A stretch of 64,000 bases of DNA from an uncultured Lachnospiraceae bacterium (lineage in GTDB: Bacteria > Bacillota > Clostridia > Lachnospirales > Lachnospiraceae). The notes below the pieces were generated by a model that was given only the letters and a program-made list of their open reading frames with translations, had not been told where the DNA came from and made no database searches. Both the position numbers and the translations under genes were made by a program. Of this stretch, positions 55,347 to 64,000 are shown piece after piece. How positions within the stretch are numbered: position 1 is the stretch's first letter; each line of letters starts with the position of its first letter. The DNA is taken from NCBI GenBank assembly GCA_947089905.1, contig CAMUMG010000005.1:1-64000 (forward strand). The letters are read 5' to 3'.

Positions 55347-56144
55347 TTACTTTTTTTCTTCCATTAAACGGCTGATACGATTCCATACATAGGGAATAAA
55401 ATCTTCTGGTTTTAAAACCTGATAGTGTTGAAACAGTTTTTTATAACATTCTTTGAATTTATCATGCGAAATCTTTTTCTCTTCATCCTGATACTGTTCC
55501 ATTTCACATTCTTCTCGCTCTTTTAACAACAAAGCACTTGCCGCCTTAAAATTATACCATTCAAATGCTTTAATCACAGTTTGAATAATATATTTTTCTT
55601 CTTTACTAATCTGATTTTCCTCAATTTCCATAATATAAATTCCATGTAATTTCATATACTCATAAAGTTCTACATAAGGTAATATATTATAAGTAATCTG
55701 ACATTTTTCTTCAAACATCGGTTTATTATACATGGTAAGAGAAAGAATTTGAGAATAGTATAAAATTGTTTCAACTGCCCACATCGTAATATCTCTATTA
55801 CAATAATTAATAATATATTGGGCTAAAAGTTTAATTTTACTATTCATGATCTTTTCCAGCACTGCTTTTCTACTTTTTTTAAATGCAACATTTGTAAGCT
55901 TATCCCGATTTTCTAATAGCAATCTATAATAATAATTCGGATCGCAGTGAATTTGTTTTAACCTAGATAAATACTCTATAGTTGGAATATCCCCTTCCAT
56001 ATAGCGGATAATCGTAGTTTCACCCCATCCTAATAATCTAGCTAGTGGTTTTTTCCCTATTTTATATTCTGTGAGAATTTCTTGGATTTGTTCCGAAAAA
56101 GTTTCTTTTACATATTCGTTATCCTCTCGTCCATCCTTCATCAT
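55347..56144 (-). CDS. HTH and Panacea-like domain protein
   Basis: A 265-residue protein. Residues ~15-75 form an XRE-type helix-turn-helix (IQEILTEYKIGKKPLARLLGWGETTIIRYMEGDIPTIEYL). Residues ~105-200 resemble the Panacea (DUF4065) fold: KLLAQYIINYC, then AVETILYYSQIL, NKPMFEEKCQ and VELYEYMKLHG, like the LQKLLYYAQ and plf-E patterns. Panacea proteins are antitoxins of varied toxin pairs or regulators. No toxin is seen on either side, so a solitary regulator is likely. AGGAGG precedes two tandem ATGs. It closes a long minus-strand gene run. Confidence 0.6.
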   Translation of the reverse strand: MMKDGREDNEYVKETFSEQIQEILTEYKIGKKPLARLLGWGETTIIRYMEGDIPTIEYLSRLKQIHCDPNYYYRLLLENRDKLTNVAFKKSRKAVLEKIMNSKIKLLAQYIINYCNRDITMWAVETILYYSQILSLTMYNKPMFEEKCQITYNILPYVELYEYMKLHGIYIMEIEENQISKEEKYIIQTVIKAFEWYNFKAASALLLKEREECEMEQYQDEEKKISHDKFKECYKKLFQHYQVLKPEDFIPYVWNRISRLMEEKK

Positions 56145-56158
56145 AATTCCTCCTGGTT

Positions 56159-57280
56159 TTAATATTTCCGGTATTCATTAATATCTGTTACAATAATCTC
56201 AATTCCTCGAAACAGTCGATCAAATGCTCCCATCCGATAAAAACTAATCAAAGCCATACCGATTGGAATTCCAATAATCATTCCTAAAACTCCGCTGATC
56301 CGATAGCCGATAAACATAAAAATCAGAGTAGATAATGGTGAAATTCCTATACTGTCCCCTACCATTTTCGGCTGTAATAGCTGTTTAATTAACTGACATG
56401 CAAGATAAAGAATAACAAGTACGATTGCTCTCGCATAATCTCCAGTAATTATCATAATAATTGCCCATGGCCATAGTATAAATCCTGTACCAAATACAGG
56501 AAGTAAATCAATAAAGGAAATTAAAAATGCAATTAAAAAAGAATAATTGACTCCCATAAACAAAAAGGTAATAAACATAATCATCATGAGCAGTAACATA
56601 ATTTTAAACTGAGCTTTAAAATAACCGCCAACTGCATTTTTAAAATTTGAAACAATAACTCGATACCCTTTCTGAATAGATTCTGGGAAAAGTTTCTTTG
56701 TAGTAGATACCAATTTATCTCGTTCTGCAATTAGAAAATAAGAAGCTAAAATTGTAATGATTGTAATAAAAAGACCGTTTGCAATTCCCTTCACATAACC
56801 ACTTGCTTGTGTGATAGAAGGAAGTTCAATTCCTTCCAATAAACCTGCTAAAAAAGTTTCTGCTCCCTCATTTGCAGCCTCTATAAACTCTTTTACCCCT
56901 TTCGGAAAATAGGTATCATATTTTGAAAGGCTAACAGAAATTTTTTCAATAACTGCCGATAATTCTTTTGCAATATTAGGAATGTCTTTTAGTAATTTAA
57001 TTACTTCACTGACTATTAAAGAACCCAATATATAAGCTATTCCACAAATTGCAGCAATAGCAACAACAATAATAATTGCTGAACCGTGTTTTCGAACGAT
57101 CTTAATTCGTTTTTCCATAAATTTTACTAATGGATTTGCAATAGCAGATATAAAAAATGCAATAACAAATGGCAGGAAAAATCGAAGTAGTTTTGGCCCT
57201 AAAAAGATAACCAAGCCAAGTATCAATAGATTAAGTAAAAAATTAACAATGATTTTCCCATAAATCCCTCGTTCCCTCAT
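56159..57280 (-). CDS. AI-2E/YtvI family membrane transporter
   Basis: A 373-residue membrane protein with about eight helices. Family marks are the central soluble loop (IVSEVIKLLKDIPNIAKELS), then IAFLISFIDLLPVFGTGFILWPWAII, and LLQPKMVGDSIGISPLSTLIFMFIGYRISGVLGMIIGIP. The closest known type appears to be the sporulation protein YtvI, though transport of small anions or signals is seen in relatives. The ATG at 57280 follows GGAGG by 6 bases; the frame is open 25 codons further with no site. Confidence 0.87.
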   Translation of the reverse strand: MRERGIYGKIIVNFLLNLLILGLVIFLGPKLLRFFLPFVIAFFISAIANPLVKFMEKRIKIVRKHGSAIIIVVAIAAICGIAYILGSLIVSEVIKLLKDIPNIAKELSAVIEKISVSLSKYDTYFPKGVKEFIEAANEGAETFLAGLLEGIELPSITQASGYVKGIANGLFITIITILASYFLIAERDKLVSTTKKLFPESIQKGYRVIVSNFKNAVGGYFKAQFKIMLLLMMIMFITFLFMGVNYSFLIAFLISFIDLLPVFGTGFILWPWAIIMIITGDYARAIVLVILYLACQLIKQLLQPKMVGDSIGISPLSTLIFMFIGYRISGVLGMIIGIPIGMALISFYRMGAFDRLFRGIEIIVTDINEYRKY

Positions 57281-57358
57281 AGTTAGCCTCCATACTGTGA
57301 CTGTTTTTAAAAGCAGATAATCATTTTTATCACTAGCTCTAAATTTTATCGGCAAGTA

Positions 57359-58162
57359 CTAACTTTTCACTAACGGTTTTGCCAAAAGAGTCAAGAAAAA
57401 AAACACTGACGCTATGATTACAATAGTAGGGCCAGTCGCTGTATTTAAAAAATACGAAAGTACCAGTCCAAGCAAGCCAGAAAATAAAGAAATCAAAATA
57501 GAAAACAAATGATATTCTCTCATATTTCCCGCTATATTTCTTGCGGATGCAGCAGGTAGAATCAACAGTGCATTGATCAACAAAATTCCAACCCATTTGA
57601 TAGAAAACATAACAATCAAGGCAATAAATACTGCAAAAATAGACTCGATTGTAGTTACTGGTACACCCTTACTTTTTGCAAGACTTATATTGAGACTAGC
57701 TGCTTCCAGACGATTAAAACAAAATCCCCAAAAAAGAAGAGTTGCTAGAAATACAAGTAATAGGAGGATAATTTCTTTTTTTGAGATACTTAAAATATCT
57801 CCTACTAAAAGTGCAGAATATTTCGAAAATTGTCCTCCTAATGATAAAATTACTAATCCTATTGCGGTACTAAAGGAAGAAAATACTGAAATAATAGTAT
57901 CCGTAGAAAGACTGTCTTTTCGTTTTATAGCATTTAAGAGTAATGCAAAAATAATTGCAAATACTGCCATAGTTAAATTAGTATCAGCAATATGTAACAA
58001 TACTCCAATTGCAACTCCTGTAAAGGCAGAATGTCCAAGAGCATCCGAGAAAAATGCCAATTTATTATTGACAATCATTGTTCCAAGAATTCCAAATAAT
58101 GGTGCTATCAAAAGAATCGCAAGAAATCCATTTCTCATAAAATCATATTTCATAAAATTCAT
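57359..58162 (-). CDS. Zinc/manganese ABC transporter permease
   Basis: A 267-residue permease of the ZnuB/MntB family with about eight helices. It has DFMRNGFLAILLIAPLFGILGTMIV, DALGHSAFTGVAIG and KWVGILLINALLILPAASARNIAGN, all conserved. The ATG at 58162 begins MNFMKYDFMRNGF, where relatives begin; an upstream GTG at 58180 is possible since GAGG is 12 bases from the chosen ATG. It is third of three transporter genes. Confidence 0.9.
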   Translation of the reverse strand: MNFMKYDFMRNGFLAILLIAPLFGILGTMIVNNKLAFFSDALGHSAFTGVAIGVLLHIADTNLTMAVFAIIFALLLNAIKRKDSLSTDTIISVFSSFSTAIGLVILSLGGQFSKYSALLVGDILSISKKEIILLLLVFLATLLFWGFCFNRLEAASLNISLAKSKGVPVTTIESIFAVFIALIVMFSIKWVGILLINALLILPAASARNIAGNMREYHLFSILISLFSGLLGLVLSYFLNTATGPTIVIIASVFFFLTLLAKPLVKS

Positions 58163-58184
58163 GATTAATACATTCCTCACTTTC

Positions 58185-58946
58185 CTATCCTACCCATGCG
58201 GTCTTAGAACTTCCAAAAACTTCTTTAAATTCTCTGCTTGAAAGAACTTTATCAGGAGTTCCTTCTCGTATAATCGTCTTATCTAATAGTATAACATAAT
58301 CTGCATATTTTTCAACAAATTCAAGATCATGAGATACTAAAATCATTGCCAAATCATAATTTCTTTTTAACATTTCAATATTTTTATAAAAAAGCTCTAT
58401 ACCATTTCTATCAATTCCAGATACTGGCTCATCTAATAAAAGAAGATTTGGAACTGGTGTACAGGCAATCGATAATAAAACCCGCTGTAATTCTCCACCC
58501 GACAGATCGCCTACTTGCCTATCAATTAAATCCTGTGCAGCAAAGAGAGAAAGACGCTCTTTTACTTGTTTATATACCCGTTTGGATTGATACAGACAGA
58601 CAGGAATTTTACTGATATAGGCAGCAAACATGTCATAAACACTTGCAGGAGTATTCTTATCAATGTTTAAATACTGTGGTACATATCCAATTTGTAATCT
58701 TCGAATGGCATTTTGTTTAATATCTCGAAACTCTATTGTTCCTTCATGGCGTATCTCACCTAACATCGCCTTGATCAGTGTTGATTTTCCTGCCCCATTA
58801 CGTCCAATAATCACAGTCAGCCTTCCACAGTGAATATGAAGATTGATATGTTCTAATAGCATGGTAGTTCCTGCTCGAACAGAAAAATCTTTTACCTTAA
58901 TACAATGAAAACCACAAGCTCCTGCTCCTATTTTTAATTTTTCCAT
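58185..58946 (-). CDS. Zinc/manganese ABC transporter ATP-binding protein
   Basis: A 253-residue ATPase: Walker A GRNGAGKST, signature LSGGELQRV, Walker B LLLLDEPVSGID and the switch His in VSHDLEF. The Tyr-rich, basic insert between Walker A and the signature is ordinary for this group. It lies one base from the binding-protein gene, with the permease gene next. Confidence 0.92.
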   Translation of the reverse strand: MEKLKIGAGACGFHCIKVKDFSVRAGTTMLLEHINLHIHCGRLTVIIGRNGAGKSTLIKAMLGEIRHEGTIEFRDIKQNAIRRLQIGYVPQYLNIDKNTPASVYDMFAAYISKIPVCLYQSKRVYKQVKERLSLFAAQDLIDRQVGDLSGGELQRVLLSIACTPVPNLLLLDEPVSGIDRNGIELFYKNIEMLKRNYDLAMILVSHDLEFVEKYADYVILLDKTIIREGTPDKVLSSREFKEVFGSSKTAWVG

Positions 58947-58947
58947 T

Positions 58948-59904
58948 CTACTCCCCTGCTTTCATTTCTATCCGAATTTTTTCTAAATTCCTTTTCATTC
59001 CATTTAGATAGGCCTCTTTTGGAATGTCCTCTTTATTGGATTCATTTGTCAGGGTACTTAAAACTACAAGCTTTGCTCCTGTTTCCTCTGCTATCGATTT
59101 GGCTATAGAATTTGTAAACTGTTCTTCAACCCATAAATATTTCACATTATGAAGTCGGATTTCATCTATAACTTGTGCCACTTCCCCTGCACGAAAAGAA
59201 GTTTCTTCATCCATATCCAATGTATATATAACTGTTAATCCTAACGCCTGTGCCAAATAAGCAAACGCCTCATGAAAGATTACAATTTCTTTTTCGCTAA
59301 GTTCTTTAGTGAGCAGTGTCATTTCTTCCTGTAGCTTTTGAACCTTTTGATCATAAAGTTCTAAATTAACTTTATACTGGCTTTTATGTTTGGGATCAAA
59401 TTGTTGTAATGCCTTGCTAATTGTCTGTAATTGTTGTCTGTAATATTCAGGGTTCATCCAAATATGTCCATTCGTGTCCTGATGATCATTCTTTCCAGAA
59501 CCAGATAGTAGAGAAATTCCTTCACTAGAATCAATGACTATAAGTTCTTCATAGGAAGCAATTACATCTTCAAAAACATGTTCCATATCTGCACCATTTA
59601 GTAAAAAAATATCTGCTGCATCTAATACTTTTTTGTCTTTTGTAGTCATCTGATAATCATGTAAACATCCTGTATGATTTTCTGTAAGATTTTGTATTTC
59701 CACTTCCTCTATACTATCTGCTAAATTTAATGCTGCAACATATATTGGATCAAAGGAGGTTACAATCGTAACAAAGGATTCCTTTTTTTCATTCTGTATC
59801 CTTTGTGCGTTTTCTGAGATTAAAACAATTCCGACTCCAAGAAAGGATAACAGTATCATAATCGCACAAAGTAGTAACAGCTTTCTTAAAAACAAACTTT
59901 TCAA
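58948..59904 (-). CDS. Zinc/manganese ABC transporter substrate-binding protein
   Basis: A 318-residue ZnuA-like protein. An N-terminal hydrophobic helix (LLLLCAIMILLSFLGVGIVLI) is not followed by a lipobox Cys, so it seems anchored as a membrane helix, unusual for a Gram-positive binding protein. Metal ligands are likely the His in GCLHDYQM, NGHIWMNPEYY and IVFHEAFAYLAQALG and an acidic residue near the end. Zinc or manganese cannot be told apart from sequence. It lies 19 bases after the DUF368 gene. Confidence 0.88.
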   Translation of the reverse strand: MKSLFLRKLLLLCAIMILLSFLGVGIVLISENAQRIQNEKKESFVTIVTSFDPIYVAALNLADSIEEVEIQNLTENHTGCLHDYQMTTKDKKVLDAADIFLLNGADMEHVFEDVIASYEELIVIDSSEGISLLSGSGKNDHQDTNGHIWMNPEYYRQQLQTISKALQQFDPKHKSQYKVNLELYDQKVQKLQEEMTLLTKELSEKEIVIFHEAFAYLAQALGLTVIYTLDMDEETSFRAGEVAQVIDEIRLHNVKYLWVEEQFTNSIAKSIAEETGAKLVVLSTLTNESNKEDIPKEAYLNGMKRNLEKIRIEMKAGE

Positions 59905-59923
59905 AACCTCCTCCTTTCATCTT

Positions 59924-60772
59924 CTATTTTACTGCTAACATCCAAGCTGCTATAAAACCTAAACCAAATGTAACAATTCCAGTAAGAACAGAACCTATAC
60001 CAATAGTACCAAGTCCAATTCCCATTAAAACAGCTATTGGGGAAGCCATAATTAAGCCTAAAATTGCAAAATAAGTCTGCCGTTCAAATCGATGTAGCAA
60101 ATATTCAATTAATTTTGCAATGGCAAAGATTCCAACTAAAACCCCAATTCCAAATGGAAAAAGAATTCCGACATAGCGAAACATCTCTGAAAATTTTCCA
60201 TCTAAGGTACTTCGAATAAACTGGTTAATCGTTTCAATAATCGGATTATAAAATCCAAATGACATCAAAATCATAGAACCACTGACACCAGGTACCACCA
60301 TTGCAGCGGAAGTTAAAGCACCAAGTAGAAAAAGTTTTAATACAAGTCCAATACTTAAATTTAATTCTACATTGCCTCCTTCTTTTAAAAGCTGCATTCC
60401 AATGATTAGGGCGAAAAATATAAGAAATAATCCACCCTCTAACAGACTTATTCTGTTTCCTTTTACTTTTCTTAAAATCACTGGAAGTCCACCGAAAATC
60501 AGTCCAATAAAAAGTAAAGCTGTCTGTAATGGAAAATTTTTAAATAAATATTCAATACAAAAGGAAAGTCCGCCAATCCCAAGTATCATTCCAATTCCAT
60601 ATGGGAGAAGCGTTTTTATACTTTGAATAAAATGATGGAAAAGTTGATTGACTGCACCGATAATTTTATCATAAATTCCCATAGAAACCATCATTGTTCC
60701 ACCACTTACTCCCGGTATAATATTGGCAATTCCAATAATAACCCCTTTTAATATCTCCTTAATCCACTTCAT
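59924..60772 (-). CDS. DUF368 membrane protein (PopT-type)
   Basis: A 282-residue polytopic protein with about eight helices. The duplicated family motif is GIANIIPGVSGGTMMVSMGIYD near the start and GALTSAAMVVPGVSGSMILMSFGFYNP in the middle. DUF368 proteins have been shown in other bacteria to recycle undecaprenyl phosphate across the membrane for wall synthesis. Its start overlaps engB by 14 bases. Confidence 0.9.
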   Translation of the reverse strand: MKWIKEILKGVIIGIANIIPGVSGGTMMVSMGIYDKIIGAVNQLFHHFIQSIKTLLPYGIGMILGIGGLSFCIEYLFKNFPLQTALLFIGLIFGGLPVILRKVKGNRISLLEGGLFLIFFALIIGMQLLKEGGNVELNLSIGLVLKLFLLGALTSAAMVVPGVSGSMILMSFGFYNPIIETINQFIRSTLDGKFSEMFRYVGILFPFGIGVLVGIFAIAKLIEYLLHRFERQTYFAILGLIMASPIAVLMGIGLGTIGIGSVLTGIVTFGLGFIAAWMLAVK

Positions 60773-61406
60773 CTTTTTTTTGTTCCTTTCCTATGTCTAC
60801 CTCTTCTGATTCAAGATAAGAATTTTTCAGACAATTTTCAATGAATGTCCAAATTTCTTCTCTACCTTCTTTGGTCTGTGCAGAAAATGGTATCATTTTT
60901 ATCTCCGGCGGCAAGTGTAGAGAAGTTCTGATTTGGTTTAATTGTTGATTTTTTTGGCTGCGCTTTATCTTATCTAATTTCGTTACAATGATAACTGGTT
61001 TTAACCCATAAGAAAGTATCCATTCATACATCATTCGATCTTGTTGGGAAGGAATGTGGCGAATATCTAACAAAAGGAAAATCTGCTGTAGTTGTTTTGA
61101 CGATTTTAAATATTTCTCAATCATCTTTCCCCACTTTTGTTTGATTTCTAAGGATACATTTGCATAGCCATATCCGGGAAGATCAGTAAAATATAACTGA
61201 TCCTCTACCCGATAAAAATTAATGGTCTGTGTTTTTCCTGGCTGGGAGGAAGTTCTTGCTATAGCTCGCCGGTTAACTAATACATTGAGTAAGGAAGATT
61301 TTCCTACATTTGATCTTCCTACAAAAGCAATTTCTGGCAGTGTGTTTTCAGGCAATTTACTGGTAATCCCGCAAACTGTTTCCAGACTTACCCGATTTAC
61401 ATTCAT
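60759..61406 (-). CDS. engB: Ribosome assembly GTPase YsxC/EngB
   Basis: A 215-residue essential GTPase of 50S assembly. G1 is GRSNVGKSSLLN, switch TSSQPGKTQTINFY, G3 DLPGYGYA and G4 TKLDK. The ~15-residue Lys/Glu-rich tail extends a little beyond relatives. It overlaps lon by 4 bases (ATGA), the usual lon-engB order of Firmicutes. Confidence 0.96.
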   Translation of the reverse strand: MNVNRVSLETVCGITSKLPENTLPEIAFVGRSNVGKSSLLNVLVNRRAIARTSSQPGKTQTINFYRVEDQLYFTDLPGYGYANVSLEIKQKWGKMIEKYLKSSKQLQQIFLLLDIRHIPSQQDRMMYEWILSYGLKPVIIVTKLDKIKRSQKNQQLNQIRTSLHLPPEIKMIPFSAQTKEGREEIWTFIENCLKNSYLESEEVDIGKEQKKDEVD

Positions 61407-63775
61407 GATTTCCTCTTTTCTGCTAATGCGTGGCTTAATACCTCTTCCATCGTCGATACATACCGAATTTTAATTCCTTCTGTAATCTCTGACTCTAATT
61501 CTTCTATATCACTTTTATTTTCTTCTGGCACTAATACAACCCGAATTCCCGCTGTTTTTGCTGCAAGTATCTTTTCTTTTAATCCTCCAATTGGAAGAAC
61601 TCTTCCGCGTAATGTAATTTCTCCAGTCATTGCTATGTCTGCACGTACTTTTTTTTCTGTAACAGCCGAAAGCATTGCGGTTGCCATGGTAATTCCCGCT
61701 GATGGTCCGTCCTTTGGAACAGCTCCCTCCGGAATATGGATATGAATATCATGTTCTTCAAAATAATTTTCAGGGATTTGATATTCTTTACAGACAGATC
61801 TTAAATAACTGATTCCTGTTTTAGCAGATTCTTTCATCACATCTCCAAGCTGTCCTGTCAGTTCAAAATTTCCCTTTCCTTTCATTGTACTGACTTCAAT
61901 TTCTAGAGTATCTCCTCCTACACTTGTCCAAGCTAAACCTTTTACAATACCAATCTCATCTGTTTTATTTTTATGATCTTGTCTATACTTTATCTTCCCT
62001 AAATAATTCTCTAATTTTTTTTCATTTACTCGAATTTTGGTCATTGTTTTCTTTTCTATACATGCTGCTGTCTCTTCTTCTATTATTTTTTCCTGTTCTA
62101 ACAATTCTCTCGCAGCTTTTCTACAAATCTGACCGATTTTTCGTTCTAAAGTACGAACTCCTGCTTCTCTTGTATATCCGAGAATAATTTTTCTTAATGC
62201 TCCATCTGTGATAGAAAGCTGTTTAGACGATAATCCATTCTTTTCTATCTGTTTATTAATCAAATGTTTTTTAGCAATATGAAACTTTTCATTTTGAGTA
62301 TAGGAACTGACTTCAATTACTTCCATACGATCCAATAATGGTTTAGGAATTGTCTGTACAGAATTTGCTGTGGCAATAAATAATACTTCTGATAGATCAA
62401 GTGGAATCTCAATATAATGATCGACAAAGTGACAATTTTGTTCTGAATCTAATACTTCCAATAGTGCAGATGAAGTATCTCCTTTATAATCACTACTCAC
62501 CTTATCAATCTCGTCTAAAAGCATCAACGGATTTTTGACTTTTGCTTGACGAAGTGCATCGGCAAGACGCCCTGGAAGTGCTCCTACATACGTTCTTCTA
62601 TGTCCTCGAATCTCTGCTTCATCTCGTACTCCCCCTAAACAGATTCGAATATATTTTTTATCTAAAGCACGGGCTACAGAACGTGCTATTGATGTCTTTC
62701 CTGTTCCTGGAGGCCCTACCAGACAAATAATCGGAGCATCTCCCTTTTTTGTCAAAGTTCGTACTGCCAAAAATTCTAAGATTCGTTCTTTTACTTTTTC
62801 CAGACCATAATGTTCCTCTTCTAAGACCTTTCTTGCGTATCCAATATCCTCTCTATCTTTACTTGCCCTATCCCAAGGCATCTCTAATAGCGTTTCAATA
62901 TAACTTCTTTCCACTGCACTTTCGGAACTGCTATTTGCCACTGTTTTAAATCGTTCTATTTGCTTACAGATACGTTCTTTTACTTCCTTAGAGGCGATTA
63001 ACGCTTTTGTCTGTTCTAAATATAAATCTGCATCTGCTATTGTATTATTTTCTCCTAATTCCTCTCGGATCACTTTTAACTGTTCTCGTAAAATATACTC
63101 TTTTTGATTTTGATCAACTCTCTCTTTTACCTTATTTTGGATGTCCTTTTTAATCCGAATCACCGAAATCTCATTTGCTAAAATTGCAGAGAGCTGTTCA
63201 TATCTGGAAACAAAATCATACTCTTCTAACAAGCTTTGTCTTTCTATCATGGACATAGGAATCTGTACTGCAAGTTGTTCTACAATACGCTCTAGGTTAT
63301 CGACTCCCATCATCTGTCTAATCATATCCTTATTCATCTGAGAATTTTCATTAAAATAGGCATTTAATAAGTCTTTTATACTTCGTAGCATTGCCTCTCG
63401 CTCTTGTTGTGTCAACTCTATAGCTTCCTGTATATAACTCTCTACTTCTGCTAAATAATAAGGATCTTTTGAGAGTATATCAATTAGTTTTCCTCTCTCT
63501 ATTCCACTGACCATAACCCGAAGTAAATTTCCGGGCATCCTAATTAACTGTTTTACATTTGCAACTGTACCAATTTGATAAAAATCTTCCTTTTCAGGTT
63601 CTAAAACTTCAGAATCTTTCTGTGTGATCAGTAAAATCTCTTGATTCGTTCGCATTGCTTCTTCTACAGCAGCGATTGAAAAACTTCTGTTCACATCAAA
63701 ATGGATCAACATCCCCGGCAATATTGTCATTCCTCGAAGTGCAACTACGGGCATTTTTCTTGTGTATCCACTCAT
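61403..63775 (-). CDS. lon: ATP-dependent protease Lon
   Basis: A 790-residue cytosolic protease. The N-terminal substrate domain (VVALRGMTILPGMLIHFDV) is followed by coiled-coil, AAA+ (Walker A GPPGTGKTSIA, Walker B LMLLDEIDKV) and a protease domain with the Ser in PKDGPSAGITMA and Lys in GGLKEKILAAKTAG. The ATG at 63775 follows ATGAGGCTAAAA, with GAGG as ribosome site; an in-frame ATG in that site adds four residues. TATAAT at 63796-63801 places the transcript start only ~14 bases from the ATG. Confidence 0.97.
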   Translation of the reverse strand: MSGYTRKMPVVALRGMTILPGMLIHFDVNRSFSIAAVEEAMRTNQEILLITQKDSEVLEPEKEDFYQIGTVANVKQLIRMPGNLLRVMVSGIERGKLIDILSKDPYYLAEVESYIQEAIELTQQEREAMLRSIKDLLNAYFNENSQMNKDMIRQMMGVDNLERIVEQLAVQIPMSMIERQSLLEEYDFVSRYEQLSAILANEISVIRIKKDIQNKVKERVDQNQKEYILREQLKVIREELGENNTIADADLYLEQTKALIASKEVKERICKQIERFKTVANSSSESAVERSYIETLLEMPWDRASKDREDIGYARKVLEEEHYGLEKVKERILEFLAVRTLTKKGDAPIICLVGPPGTGKTSIARSVARALDKKYIRICLGGVRDEAEIRGHRRTYVGALPGRLADALRQAKVKNPLMLLDEIDKVSSDYKGDTSSALLEVLDSEQNCHFVDHYIEIPLDLSEVLFIATANSVQTIPKPLLDRMEVIEVSSYTQNEKFHIAKKHLINKQIEKNGLSSKQLSITDGALRKIILGYTREAGVRTLERKIGQICRKAARELLEQEKIIEEETAACIEKKTMTKIRVNEKKLENYLGKIKYRQDHKNKTDEIGIVKGLAWTSVGGDTLEIEVSTMKGKGNFELTGQLGDVMKESAKTGISYLRSVCKEYQIPENYFEEHDIHIHIPEGAVPKDGPSAGITMATAMLSAVTEKKVRADIAMTGEITLRGRVLPIGGLKEKILAAKTAGIRVVLVPEENKSDIEELESEITEGIKIRYVSTMEEVLSHALAEKRKS

Positions 63776-63838
63776 TTTTAGCCTCATTTCTACGCATTAT
63801 AGCGCAAATCATACCCTTTTCATATCTCTAAAAAAATA

Positions 63839-63866
63839 GGAAACAGCTTCTTTCACGGCTGTTTCC
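63839..63866 (-). terminator. clpX terminator
   Basis: GGAAACAGC and GCTGTTTCC form a 9-bp stem; on the minus strand TATTTTTTTAG follows. It separates clpX from lon. Confidence 0.82.
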
Positions 63867-63873
63867 CATCGTC

Positions 63874-64000
63874 CTAAGCAATCTCGTTATTGCTTATTTT
63901 CTTGCTGCGTTTTGCAGCCGCCTTCCTCTGTTTGCCATCCTCAGCACATAACAGGACAGGTTCTGCCGTTTTATCTACGGAATCTTTCGTTATAATACAT
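63874..64000 (-). CDS. clpX: ClpX, C-terminal end only
   Basis: An open frame enters from the right edge and stops at a TAG (63874-63876). The 41 visible residues begin CIITKDSVDKTAEPVLL and end in a Lys/Arg-rich tail (KRSKKISNNEIA). CIITK followed by a short E/P-containing segment and a basic tail is what I expect at the end of clostridial ClpX. The place fits the usual clpX-lon-engB order. The AAA+ core is outside the window, so this rests on the tail and synteny. Confidence 0.65.
   Translation of the reverse strand, partial: CIITKDSVDKTAEPVLLCAEDGKQRKAAAKRSKKISNNEIA

Noticed and set aside
1-64000. tRNA genes, CRISPR arrays, prophage or complete insertion sequences
   Set aside because: None was recognised on either strand by reading; no transposase, integrase or repeat-spacer pattern was seen.

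Overview
The window looks like chromosomal DNA from a low-GC, Gram-positive, spore-forming clostridial bacterium, most likely a member of the Lachnospiraceae. The grounds are AT-rich codon use, strong AGGAGG ribosome-binding sites, a clostridial rpoD-dnaG cluster, a clpX-lon-engB order, a lysine riboswitch before dapAB, FeoA/FeoB with a Cys-rich FeoB partner, and SleB-, SpoIID-, Csp- and YtvI-like proteins. I do not name a genus. No tRNA, rRNA operon, prophage or CRISPR array was found.

Layout. 1-6.4 kb: three large surface (S-layer-like, Ig-fold) protein genes in mixed orientation, with homologous heads and tails in inverted order. 6.9-9.6 kb: thrC and a SleB-type hydrolase. 10-10.8 kb: a solitary AP2/HNH-like protein. 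11-17.3 kb: a five-gene envelope module (response regulator, histidine kinase, large membrane protein, ABC ATPase, ABC permease). 17.4-23.2 kb: RNase P RNA facing an oppositely transcribed dnaG-rpoD-trmK-nucleoside kinase group. 23.3-27.9 kb: glycosyltransferase, Fur-type iron operon feoAB, queH and a lone receiver protein. 28-30.7 kb: hisC, a second aminotransferase and a zinc-ribbon protein. 30.9-36.6 kb: subtilase, C39-like lipoprotein, a ClpX paralogue and a sugar-phosphate transferase. 36.9-40.9 kb: HtrA-type protease, infC-rpmI-rplT behind an attenuator, and a YihY membrane protein. 40.9-49.6 kb: a SpoIID-like protein, trpS and a Gld-type ABC module. 49.9-52.4 kb: a small orphan gene, a lysine riboswitch with dapAB, and a MITE-like repeat. 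52.4-55.3 kb: an SSB-like protein and typA. 55.3-64 kb: a long minus-strand run of lon, engB, a DUF368 transporter, a zinc/manganese ABC transporter, a YtvI-like permease and an HTH/Panacea-like protein, with the 3' end of the canonical clpX at the window edge.

How it fits together. Much of the window serves the cell envelope (S-layer, two ABC-2 export modules, sugar transferase, HtrA, SpoIID-like and SleB-like proteins) and protein quality control (Lon, two ClpX, HtrA, subtilase, C39-like peptidase). The rest is core information processing and amino-acid synthesis. The least ordinary parts are the inverted S-layer gene array, the AP2-HNH-AP2 protein, the second ClpX with its peptidase lipoprotein, and the solitary Panacea-like regulator. 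Gene starts were moved from the longest open frame wherever a Shine-Dalgarno site pointed to a later codon.
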